Shown one piece after another: positions 51,230-59,573 of a stretch of DNA of 64,000 bases. The stretch's first letter is position 1. Each line of letters begins with the position of its first letter. Source of the DNA: Planctomycetota bacterium (lineage in GTDB: Bacteria; Planctomycetota; Planctomycetia; Pirellulales; Pirellulaceae); the NCBI GenBank assembly GCA_029259935.1, contig JAJDEH010000154.1, forward strand, positions 1 to 64,000, in the 5' to 3' direction. The notes beneath the pieces are model-generated. The model was given only the letters and a program-made list of their open reading frames with translations. It was not told the DNA's origin and did no database searches. The translations under genes were made by a program, and so were the position numbers.

Positions 51230-52921
51230 GTGAAAACAATTGCAAACCTGCTTGCCTTTTCGGCCCTGGCATTGGCGTTGGTCTTGGTGCCGGTGCAACA
51301 GGTGTCGGCCCAAAACGAACAAGCAAAGCCCGCCATGGTCATTTCCGTGGCGAGCATCAACGAGCAACTGGCGGACGTGTCGTATTTGTTGAAGGCCGCC
51401 GGGCAAGACCAATTCGTTCCGTTGCTGGAACTGGGCGCGCTGACTTATGTCGATGGTTTCAATAAGCAGCAGCCGATGGGTGCATTCGTCAATATGACCA
51501 TGGGCGAACCCAGCGTGACGGCCTTTGTCGCCGTTGAAGACTTGGACAAGGTGCTGATGAAAGTCCAAGATCAAACGGGACAACCCGAAGACCTGGGCAA
51601 CGGAGTGCAGAAGCTAACGGCACCCGATGGCCAAGAGATCTTTGTCAAGGAAAAAGGCGGCTGGGCTTTTATGTCCAACGCGCTTGATAACCTGACGGAC
51701 GTGCCGGACGATCCTTCGAAGGCACTTGGCGACCTTCCCAAGGATTACAACGTTGCGGTTCAGATCAACGTGCGGGCCATCCCCGCCGAACTGCGCCAAA
51801 TGGCGATCCAGCAGATGAAGGACGGCTACGAGCAAGGCTTGGCCAACCTGGACGAGGAAGATCCAGAGAACAAGGAAGCCTTGGAAAAGATCACCGCCAA
51901 TGGCCTGGATTCGATCGAGCAGTTGGTCAACGAGTCCGACCAAGTGACGCTTGGCTGGAACGTCGACGCCATGGCCCGTACCACCTACATCGACTTTGAA
52001 ATAACCGCGGTGGCCGGCACCAAGCTCGCATCCCGAATGGAGAAGCTGAAAGACACCAAGACGAACCACAGCGGATTCCTGCTAAAGGACGCGGCGGTTA
52101 ACTTGAACTTTGTCAGCATCATGGCCGACCAAGATAAGGTCGCGTTTCTGGAAATGCTGAACACGATGAGCACCAAGGCGCTCGCCGAGTTGGACGATGA
52201 CGACAATCTGGACGAGGCCGGACGAACCGCCGCCAAGAATATTTTGAGTACGGTGTTTGGTTCGTTAAAGAAAACCGTCGAGGGCGGCCGGCTGGACGGC
52301 GGCGCGGCACTGCTATTCGAAGGCAAGAAATTGGCGTTCGTGGCGGGCGGCTTGATGGCCGGCAGCGCCGAATTGAACAACGCTTTTCGCGAGGCCGTGG
52401 ATCTGGCCAAGAAAGACGCCAAGTTCACCGGCACGGTGGAAATGGATCTCGAAACTCACGCCAACATCACGTTTCATAAGCTCACCTTTCCCGTGCCAGA
52501 CGACCAGGACGAAGCGCGGGATGTGTTAGGCGAGGATCTCGAAGTCTATGTGGGAATCGGCGCGGAGAGCGCCTACATTGCCGTCGGCCACGACTCTCTG
52601 ACGAAATTGAAGCAAGTCATCGATGCCTCGGCTTCCGCGGCGAACCAAGACGTGCCGCCCAGTCAAATGACGATTGCCTTGCTGCCCATTCTGAAATTTG
52701 CTTCGCAGTTCCCCGAGGGTGCCGTGCTGGCCGGAGCCGTTACTTCGCTAGAGCAGAACGCGGACAAGGACAAGATTCGTCTGTCCAGCCACACCGTGGA
52801 ACGCGGTGCCCGAACGCGAATCGAATTGGAAGAGGGTGTCCTGCAAGCCATCGGGGCCGGCGTTCAGGCGGCCATGCAAGGCTTTGGCGGCGGGGGCGGC
52901 GGCGGTTTTGATGATTTTTAA
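51230..52921 (+). CDS. Secreted hypothetical protein with glycine-rich tail
   Basis: The GTG at 51230 follows TAGGAGA and begins a signal peptide (LLAFSALALALVLVPVQQVSAQ). The mature 540 residues have an even mix of charged helices and strands, with low-complexity acidic parts (LANLDEEDPENKEALEK) and end in a run of glycines followed by FDDF. I recognise no domain. It may be a planctomycete-specific periplasmic protein. An intrinsic terminator follows 30 bases after its stop, so it ends its own transcript. Confidence 0.75.
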   Translation: MKTIANLLAFSALALALVLVPVQQVSAQNEQAKPAMVISVASINEQLADVSYLLKAAGQDQFVPLLELGALTYVDGFNKQQPMGAFVNMTMGEPSVTAFVAVEDLDKVLMKVQDQTGQPEDLGNGVQKLTAPDGQEIFVKEKGGWAFMSNALDNLTDVPDDPSKALGDLPKDYNVAVQINVRAIPAELRQMAIQQMKDGYEQGLANLDEEDPENKEALEKITANGLDSIEQLVNESDQVTLGWNVDAMARTTYIDFEITAVAGTKLASRMEKLKDTKTNHSGFLLKDAAVNLNFVSIMADQDKVAFLEMLNTMSTKALAELDDDDNLDEAGRTAAKNILSTVFGSLKKTVEGGRLDGGAALLFEGKKLAFVAGGLMAGSAELNNAFREAVDLAKKDAKFTGTVEMDLETHANITFHKLTFPVPDDQDEARDVLGEDLEVYVGIGAESAYIAVGHDSLTKLKQVIDASASAANQDVPPSQMTIALLPILKFASQFPEGAVLAGAVTSLEQNADKDKIRLSSHTVERGARTRIELEEGVLQAIGAGVQAAMQGFGGGGGGGFDDF

Positions 52922-52950
52922 GTCGAAACCGATCCAAGCTTGAGATTTAC

Positions 52951-52988
52951 AACGACGCCAATCCCAACGGATTGGCGTCGTTTTTGTT
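52951..52988 (+). terminator. Rho-independent terminator
   Basis: A 13-base stem pairs ACGACGCCAATCC with GGATTGGCGTCGT around a 3-base loop, followed at once by a T-rich tract (TTTTTGTT). It lies 30 bases after the secreted hypothetical gene and before lysA. It is the clearest intrinsic terminator in the window. Confidence 0.9.
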
Positions 52989-53075
52989 ACCCTCTTCTCG
53001 CTGGGATTCTTTTGGAGTACGGTGAGTTTTGGAAACGGATACAGTCGTTGAGTGATGCTCGGGAGAAGTTTACAC

Positions 53076-54341
53076 ATGGCGTCGATTCAAGAATTCCCGC
53101 TCGTGCGGCAACAGATTGCCGGGGTTACGGTCGCTGAACTGGCAAGCAAATTTGGGACGCCCGCATTTGTCTATGATGCCGGCCAAATCTTGCAACGGAT
53201 CGAAGACCTGCGGCAGTTCGATGTGATTCGCTATGCCCAAAAGGCGAACTCGAACCTGGCAATTTTGGATTTGGTCCGACGACATGGAGTGTTGGTCGAT
53301 TCGGTCAGCGCGGGCGAAATCCATCGCGCTTTGGCGGCCGGCTATTCGTTGGGCGGGGAACCCCCTGAAATCGTCTACACCGCCGACATCTTCGATCGCG
53401 ACGCGCTCAGCTTGGTGGTGGACAAAGGCATTCACTGCAACTGCGGCTCGCCCGACATGATCGAGCAGCTTGGCAAGGCGGCACCGGGACAGAGCATCAC
53501 GCTGCGAATCAATCCCGGCTTCGGCCACGGCCACAGCCAAAAGACCAACACCGGCGGCCCGCAGTCAAAGCATGGCATCTGGCACACTCAGATTAACGAC
53601 TGCGTGCAACTCGCCTCAAAATACAATCTGACCGTCAGCGGATTGCACATGCACATCGGCTCGGGCACCGACTTGGAGCATCTGGCGCAGGTGTGCGGTT
53701 CGATGGAAAATGCCGCCCGCTTAGTCGGACCGTCGCTGACCACGATCAGTGCCGGCGGCGGATTGCCCATTGCCTATAGCGAAAACGAATCGCCTATCGA
53801 CCTGGAACAATATTTTCAACTTTGGGATGCAACGCGCCGCCACCTGCAGGAAGAACTGGGCCATTCACTTTCTCTCGAGATCGAACCGGGCCGTTATATC
53901 GCCGCCGAAAGCGGATACTTGATAACTGAGATCCGCGCCGTCAAGCAAATGGACGAAAACAAGTTCTATCTTGTCGACGCGGGCTTCAACAATCTGGCGC
54001 GGCCGATACTCTACGGAGCGTACCATCCAATGTCGATCGCGGTGATGGAGGGCGGCGAGGATCGTGCCCTGCAAGATGTCGTCGTTGGCGGGCCGTTGTG
54101 CGAATCGGGCGATATCTTTACCCAAGATGGTGACGGCTTTGTTTGCCATCGCCAGTTGCCCGAGGCGGGCGTCGGGGATCTGCTGGTGATCGAATGTGCC
54201 GGGGCGTACGGCTCGGTGATGGGCTCGAATTACAACTCCAAGCCGCTCGCCGCCGAGGTACTCGTTCAAGACGGTGAGGCGAATCTGATTCGCGCCCGGC
54301 AGACCTACGAAGAGTTGATGCAAGGCGAGATCATCCCCTAG
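53076..54341 (+). CDS. lysA: Diaminopimelate decarboxylase
   Basis: The 421-residue protein is a fold-III PLP decarboxylase: the PLP Lys is K56 in YAQKANSNLAIL, HMHIGSGTDLEH binds the phosphate side, EPGRYIAAESGYL and IECAGAYGSVMGSNYNS complete the active site. It makes lysine from meso-diaminopimelate. The ATG at 53076 with a GGGAGA site ahead is preferred to the GTG at 53052. A related carboxynorspermidine decarboxylase is less likely given the length and the EPGRY/ECAGAYG set. A MITE-like repeat starts 11 bases after the stop. Confidence 0.9.
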   Translation: MASIQEFPLVRQQIAGVTVAELASKFGTPAFVYDAGQILQRIEDLRQFDVIRYAQKANSNLAILDLVRRHGVLVDSVSAGEIHRALAAGYSLGGEPPEIVYTADIFDRDALSLVVDKGIHCNCGSPDMIEQLGKAAPGQSITLRINPGFGHGHSQKTNTGGPQSKHGIWHTQINDCVQLASKYNLTVSGLHMHIGSGTDLEHLAQVCGSMENAARLVGPSLTTISAGGGLPIAYSENESPIDLEQYFQLWDATRRHLQEELGHSLSLEIEPGRYIAAESGYLITEIRAVKQMDENKFYLVDAGFNNLARPILYGAYHPMSIAVMEGGEDRALQDVVVGGPLCESGDIFTQDGDGFVCHRQLPEAGVGDLLVIECAGAYGSVMGSNYNSKPLAAEVLVQDGEANLIRARQTYEELMQGEIIP

Positions 54342-54351
54342 CGGACAAAGC

Positions 54352-54488
<137 letters not shown>

Positions 54489-54672
54489 TGTCGTCTTTCA
54501 CGGATCGAAAGGCGACCAAACACCGCTGGGCGCGCCGGCCTGTCCCAAAAGTTGGGCTCTTTGCCTCGCCAAAAGCGGCTTGCTAGACTATGTGGACCGG
54601 TCCGGCCCCTTTATGCGGACGCCCTCGAACTCTGAAAACTCTCCCGAGAACATTTTCGTCAAGGATTATTAC

Positions 54673-56553
54673 ATGTTCAAAAGATGCGTGTTGATTGCAG
54701 GACTTCTCTTCTTGATGTCGGCGTCGTTCGCCATGGCCAAGCCTTCCCTTCGCGCGCTCATTGTCGATGGTCAAAACAATCACGGCATTTGGCCCAAGAC
54801 AACCAAGATGATGAAGCGCTATTTGGAAGATTCGGGTTTGTTTAGCGTGGACGTGGCCACGACCAAACCCAAGGGCACCGACCCGGACTTCGCGCCCGAT
54901 TTTTCCAAGTACAACGTAGTCGTCTCGAACTACAACGGCGCTCCCTGGCCCGAAGCGACTCGCAAATCGTTTGTCGACTATGTCAAAGATGGCGGCGGTT
55001 TCGTGGTCATCCACGCGGCCAACAATGCCTTCGGCAATTGGAAGGAATACAACGAAATCATCGGCCTAGGCGGTTGGGGCGGGCGCAACGAGCGGAGCGG
55101 TCCCTATGTCTATCTAAGTGAAGCTGGAAAGGTGATTCGCGATACTTCCAAAGGCGGCGGTGGGCATCACGGACCGCAACACCCCTTTGCCGTCATCGTC
55201 CGTGACGGCAAGCATCCGATTACCAAGGGCATGCCTGATCACTGGTTGCATGCCAAGGACGAACTGTACGACAAGCTGCGGGGGCCCGGCGAAAACATGC
55301 AAGTGCTGGCCACGGCCTATGCCGATCCCAACAAGGGTGGTTCGGGCAGGCACGAACCGATGATCATGACCTTGTCCTACGGCAAAGGGCGCGTCTTTCA
55401 CACTCCGATGGGACATGCCGATTATTCGCAAGAATGCGTCGGCTTCATTACCACTTTTCTGCGCGGCACCGAATGGGCGGCCAGCGGCAAGGTCACTCAG
55501 GAAATTCCCAAGGATTTCCCCTCGGCCGACGAAGTCAGCGTGAGATCGTTTGCGGTGGCCGACCCGCCGGCGGGCTCGGGTCCGGCGAAACAATGGGTCG
55601 TTTATGAAGGCAAATCGGATCCCGGTGCCGGCAAGCATATTGTGCTGGTCGCCGGAGATCAGGAATACCGGTCCGAAGAGGCGATGCCACAGCTTGGCAA
55701 GATCCTTGCCGTTCATCATGGATTCAAGTGTACCGTGTTGTTTCCCATGGACGACAACGGAATCATCAACCCGAACAACACGCGCAACATTCCGGGACTC
55801 GAGGCGTTGAAGACCGCCGACTTGATGATCATGTCGTTGCGTTTTCGTGATCTGCACGACGCCCAGATGAAGCACATCGACGATTACCTCAAGTCGGGTC
55901 GCCCGGTGATTGGGATGCGCACCTCGACGCACGCGTTCAACATGGGCGGCAACAAGCCTTACGCTCGCTACAGCAACGGCTACGGCGGCAAGGAAGAAGC
56001 TTGGAAGGATGGGTTTGGCCGGCTGGTACTCGGTGAAAAGTGGATCAGCCATCACGGCGGCCACCACAGCCAAAGTACTCGGGGAATCATTGCCGAGGGT
56101 GCGAAGGACCATCCCATCGTGCGCGGCATCAAGAATGGTGACGTGTGGGGACCGACGGATGTTTATGGTGTGCGTCTTCCGCTGCCGAAGGGTTGCCAGC
56201 CGCTAGTGCTTGGGCAAGTACTCAAAGGCATGAAACCGGGCGACGAGCCGTTGGAAGGTCCCAAGAACGATCCCATGATGCCCGTCGGTTGGACCAAGCC
56301 TTTTCAACTGCCCGGTGGCAAGGCGGGCCAAGCCTTCACCACGACGATGGGGTCGTCCAATGACCTGGTCGCCGAGGGAACTCGCCGCATGCTGGTGAAT
56401 GCCGCCTATTGGTGCGTCGGTTTGGCGGACAAGATTCCAATGGACGGAACCAAAGTCGACTGCGTCGGCAAGTTTAGTCCTTCGGATTATGGCTTCAAGC
56501 GAGGCGACTACTGGCCCAAGAAGGGGCTCAAGCCGTCTGATTTTGAACTGTAG
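54673..56553 (+). CDS. Exported protein with two ThuA-like domains
   Basis: The 626-residue protein has a signal peptide (VLIAGLLFLMSASFAMAKP). Two class-I glutamine-amidotransferase-like ThuA modules follow, at about residues 20-290 and 325-610. The first has LRALIVDGQNNHGIWPKTTK, VVIHAANNAFGNWKEY, and PMIMTLSYGKGRVFHTPMGH; the second has KHIVLVAGDQEYRSEEAMPQ and PVIGMRTSTHAFNMG. ThuA proteins are thought to act in trehalose or other sugar use. Planctomycetes have many, usually with one domain, so the tandem form is notable. It is convergent with the next gene, one base apart. Confidence 0.88.
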   Translation: MFKRCVLIAGLLFLMSASFAMAKPSLRALIVDGQNNHGIWPKTTKMMKRYLEDSGLFSVDVATTKPKGTDPDFAPDFSKYNVVVSNYNGAPWPEATRKSFVDYVKDGGGFVVIHAANNAFGNWKEYNEIIGLGGWGGRNERSGPYVYLSEAGKVIRDTSKGGGGHHGPQHPFAVIVRDGKHPITKGMPDHWLHAKDELYDKLRGPGENMQVLATAYADPNKGGSGRHEPMIMTLSYGKGRVFHTPMGHADYSQECVGFITTFLRGTEWAASGKVTQEIPKDFPSADEVSVRSFAVADPPAGSGPAKQWVVYEGKSDPGAGKHIVLVAGDQEYRSEEAMPQLGKILAVHHGFKCTVLFPMDDNGIINPNNTRNIPGLEALKTADLMIMSLRFRDLHDAQMKHIDDYLKSGRPVIGMRTSTHAFNMGGNKPYARYSNGYGGKEEAWKDGFGRLVLGEKWISHHGGHHSQSTRGIIAEGAKDHPIVRGIKNGDVWGPTDVYGVRLPLPKGCQPLVLGQVLKGMKPGDEPLEGPKNDPMMPVGWTKPFQLPGGKAGQAFTTTMGSSNDLVAEGTRRMLVNAAYWCVGLADKIPMDGTKVDCVGKFSPSDYGFKRGDYWPKKGLKPSDFEL

Positions 56554-56554
56554 G

Positions 56555-57808
56555 TCATCGTCGCCGAACGTGACCGGCTGGCAACGGGAAGACCTCCATC
56601 ATCGAAGCCGTGGCCTCGGTCATGGGAACTTGAACGTTGCTGTCCGGCACCAGCATGCGGACGACGTCTAGCACGTCGCGATCGCCCATCGGATTCGGCT
56701 GGACCAATAACGGTGCCGCCCGATCATCAACCATGATCGTGCCCTGATGGTCGTTCCTGCCGTGTAACGTCAGCACGTGCTGATCGAGGTTGAACCCGCA
56801 ATGCAAGTTGCGGAAGGCCGTGGTCGAGTCGAATGCCAGGGTCTTCGCGCTTAATCGCAAGTGCGTAGCCGCGGCGTCAAGCAACGAGGCGCTGACAACG
56901 CCCTGCTCGCAGTGCAGCGATCCGGTTCCTTTCCGCAGTCGGCCATTCTGTATGACCACGTCTTTCAACTCGATTCGCCCCACACCCTGAAGCTGATGAG
57001 GAAATTGCTGGCTGACCAATCGGTCTAGGTCAACGTTCAGTAGACGGCCGTCGATTTCGCCTCGCACATCACTTGGCGAATGCTCGACCCAGATCATGCC
57101 TGCAAAGTGGCACTGCCCGCCGAGTGTTTTCAGCGCGGGCATCCGAGACGACAACATTTGGCAAGGAATCGAGTTTCCATTAGTTTGCAGAAACAACCGC
57201 GTGGATGCCTCGCTGCCCGCGACACGGTGGCGTGCAATCCTCAATTCGACGGGCTTCGTCGCTGGCTGATCGCCTGGCGAAAACCAGATCTTGGCCACCG
57301 GTCCCGAATCCATCACGTCGATCTTACAGGTCACGTCCCGCAACAACTGAGCCGGCGTGGTGGAGTTCGCCGTCCCTTGCCGCTCGTCGACCAGTTCCAA
57401 CTGATGGATCCGTATCGAGAGCGATTCGCCGCCAGAGCGCCATCGGCGTAACGAGCGCTGATGCAGAATCTCGTACAGGCGCCCAAGCTGCCTGACGGGA
57501 ACTCGCGCTTTGGAAACGAGAAATACCGTCCCTTGCTCGTTCGTGGTCAATTCCGCTTGTTCCAGGTGGGCGATCGTATGGCCGGTTTCCGGATCGGAAA
57601 ACTCGACCTGATTCAACCGAGTCGTGCCCAAACGCCGGAGCCGAGTTGTTTCGATCGCGACGTCAACCTCCAGTTGGCTCGACAGTGTCGCCTCCCAATT
57701 CGAGGCGGCGTCGGGCCACAGAATCCACGTGGCGACGGCCAACGTCGGTGTAAGACAAAACGTAATGAAGCTAAGACGGCAAAGAATAATCCGTGATTGC
57801 CGATTCAT
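56555..57808 (-). CDS. Hypothetical anchored protein, AsmA-like
   Basis: The 417-residue protein has an N-terminal signal anchor (LSFITFCLTPTLAVATWILW). The rest is rich in beta strands, and stretches such as LRRLGTTRLNQVEFSDPETG and VRGEIDGRLLNVDLDRLVSQ resemble AsmA/DUF3971-type repeats, which line lipid-transport proteins. This assignment is tentative. The gene is divergent from the BASS transporter with 128 bases between, and convergent with the double ThuA gene. Confidence 0.55.
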   Translation of the reverse strand: MNRQSRIILCRLSFITFCLTPTLAVATWILWPDAASNWEATLSSQLEVDVAIETTRLRRLGTTRLNQVEFSDPETGHTIAHLEQAELTTNEQGTVFLVSKARVPVRQLGRLYEILHQRSLRRWRSGGESLSIRIHQLELVDERQGTANSTTPAQLLRDVTCKIDVMDSGPVAKIWFSPGDQPATKPVELRIARHRVAGSEASTRLFLQTNGNSIPCQMLSSRMPALKTLGGQCHFAGMIWVEHSPSDVRGEIDGRLLNVDLDRLVSQQFPHQLQGVGRIELKDVVIQNGRLRKGTGSLHCEQGVVSASLLDAAATHLRLSAKTLAFDSTTAFRNLHCGFNLDQHVLTLHGRNDHQGTIMVDDRAAPLLVQPNPMGDRDVLDVVRMLVPDSNVQVPMTEATASMMEVFPLPAGHVRRR

Positions 57809-57936
57809 GCGAACATCCTTGTTCGAACGATCCGTCGCGAAACTGGGGAAAAGCCGGCGGGGATTCTACCGGGACCGTGTCCGTGGCGGTAGTGCGGTTG
57901 CGGACGGACGACGGGCGGCCGACAATCTTCGTCACT

Positions 57937-58923
57937 GTGAAGCATTTACTCACCCGCCACTGGTTTCTGTTTGCGCTGGGCCTGGTGCTGGTTGTCGGCA
58001 TCGCCTTCTCAAAATCCCTGGAACCGCTAGCAGACATAAAAGAGCTGCGATATTGCATCGTGGCCACCGTTTTGTTCCTGATGGCGTTGCCCTTGGAAGC
58101 GAGCGCCATGTGGCGCGCCCTGCGAAGTCCCGGGCCGACGTTGCTGGCCGCTTCGATCAACTTTGTCGCCATCCCGTTGACGGCCTGGGCCGTTTCCGGG
58201 CTACTGAGCCAGGATATGGCGGAGGGATTATTCGTCGCGGCGGCCACGCCCTGCACGTTGGCTTCCGCTTCGGTCTGGACCCGCCGCGCCGGCGGCAACG
58301 ACGCCGTGGCGATCATGGTCACCGTGATTACCAATCTCTCTTGTTTCATCTTGACGCCCTTGTGGCTGTATTGGATGACCGGGCAGAGCTTTCAGGCCGA
58401 GAGCCTACAACTTGGGCCGATGATGCTCAAGCTTGGCGTGCTGGTGGTGCTGCCGATGACTTTGGCTCAACTCCTGCGGCTCTACAAACCAATCGCGACA
58501 ACGGCAACCAAGCTAAAGCCGAAACTCGGCTTGCTGGCGATGTGCGGCGTCCTCTCCATGATCTTCTTGGGTTCGATTCGCGTGGGGGTCAAGCTATCTG
58601 AATCCGACGGAATCGGCGCACCGTTTTTCGACTTTGCTCGCATGTTGATCGTCGTGTTGGGGATTCACCTGCTGGCCATGGCACTCGGCCTGTGGTTGGC
58701 CTTTGTCTTCGGCTTCAAGCGCGAAGACCGCATCGCCGTCGGCATCGCCGGCAGCCAAAAGACGTTGATGGTCGGGCTGCAAATGGGACTGGAACTGAAA
58801 TTCAGCGTCCTGCCCATGGTCGTCTACCACGTCGGCCAACTGCTGCTGGACACGATCATCGCCGACCGGCTGCGCAAAGCCGGCGATCAAGAGCGGAATC
58901 AATCAGCGTCGGCCAACAAGTAG
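57937..58923 (+). CDS. Bile acid:sodium symporter (BASS) family transporter
   Basis: The 328-residue protein has about nine or ten helices. Residues include the family signature TPCTLASASVWTRRAGGNDAVA, which in BASS proteins lines the sodium and substrate sites. The GTG at 57937 starts the first helix well; the frame extends upstream to 57793 without conservation. BASS members carry bile acids, pantoate, or other organic anions with sodium. The TAG stop at 58921-58923 lies in the first three bases of a MITE-like repeat, so the native end may have been changed by insertion. Confidence 0.87.
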   Translation: MKHLLTRHWFLFALGLVLVVGIAFSKSLEPLADIKELRYCIVATVLFLMALPLEASAMWRALRSPGPTLLAASINFVAIPLTAWAVSGLLSQDMAEGLFVAAATPCTLASASVWTRRAGGNDAVAIMVTVITNLSCFILTPLWLYWMTGQSFQAESLQLGPMMLKLGVLVVLPMTLAQLLRLYKPIATTATKLKPKLGLLAMCGVLSMIFLGSIRVGVKLSESDGIGAPFFDFARMLIVVLGIHLLAMALGLWLAFVFGFKREDRIAVGIAGSQKTLMVGLQMGLELKFSVLPMVVYHVGQLLLDTIIADRLRKAGDQERNQSASANK

Positions 58924-59051
58924 TATTTCGTCAGGACTTAGTGTTCGGGTGGCTGGGGTCGAGCGAAGCGAGCCCTCAGAATTCGCGCTGGAGGCTCACG
59001 TTGCTCGACCCCAGCCACCCAGCCGAAAACCAATCCGTGACGGAACATTGG
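58921..59051. repeat. MITE-like palindromic element, copy 3
   Basis: The element starts TAGTATTTCGTCAGGACTTA and ends in GTGACGGAACATTGG, and its interior is nearly the same as in copy 1, including GGTGGCTGGGGTCGAGCGAA and the paired complement. The first three bases are the stop codon of the BASS gene. Its right end lies 10 bases from the stop of the short protein at 59062-59394. Confidence 0.83.
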
Positions 59052-59061
59052 CCCGGACTAT

Positions 59062-59394
59062 TCATGAGGATTGAAATCTTCGAGCCCCCAAGAGCATCCA
59101 AGAAGTGGTACGACAGCCAAATACAACTTTTCCCTCGACATCCACGGACGGAGAATAGTAGATCTCCGCACCATCCTGCCGCAGCGCGGCGACCGCGGAC
59201 TTTTGCCTCGTGGCCGATCGCCAATACCCACCGCAAGCCGCCGACAGCAACGCCATCAAAGCGGTAAAAGCCAACAGCCTGCGCAGCGTAAACCGCCCAC
59301 GGCGCTGGGTGCGTTGGGCACGAGGCTTTCTTACCCACAAGGGGGTGAGGAAGATCTTGCGAAGTCGGTAACGGATGCGCTGCCAGAAAACCAT
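59062..59394 (-). CDS. Short protein with planctomycete 'FTLRRLL' leader, possibly truncated
   Basis: The 110-residue protein has a basic start, then RGRFTLRRLLAFTALMALLSAACGG, a leader typical of planctomycete proteins that carry leucine-rich repeats or other domains. Then come RQKSAVAALRQDGAEIYYSP, also typical of that group. In longer relatives a leucine-rich repeat region of 150 or more residues follows; here the frame stops 10 bases before the MITE-like element. I suspect truncation by the insertion, but a naturally short protein is possible. Confidence 0.5.
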   Translation of the reverse strand: MVFWQRIRYRLRKIFLTPLWVRKPRAQRTQRRGRFTLRRLLAFTALMALLSAACGGYWRSATRQKSAVAALRQDGAEIYYSPSVDVEGKVVFGCRTTSWMLLGARRFQSS

Positions 59395-59541
59395 GAATCA
59401 TTTCCACGAGATTACTGGTAGTTCGCCCGGCGAGGGACGATCTTGCCTTGCCACTCCACGGGGATTCAATGACGGGGATTTAGTGGCATCGCGACTGGGC
59501 AGTCTGTCCCGAATTCACCGGTCGGCTAACGCCAGCCGCTC

Positions 59542-59573
59542 GCCGGATGGGCGTCGCACGTATCCGGCCTACG
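59542..59573. repeat. REP-like palindrome at the end of the glutamate synthase-like gene
   Basis: The sequence GCCGGATGGGCGTCGCACGT plus TATCCGGCCTACG resembles enterobacterial REP elements (GCCGGAT ... ATCCGGCCTAC). Stem arms are at 59542-59548 and 59562-59568. The stop codon of the neighbouring minus-strand gene lies within the right flank (59569-59571). It is a single copy in this window. Confidence 0.6.
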
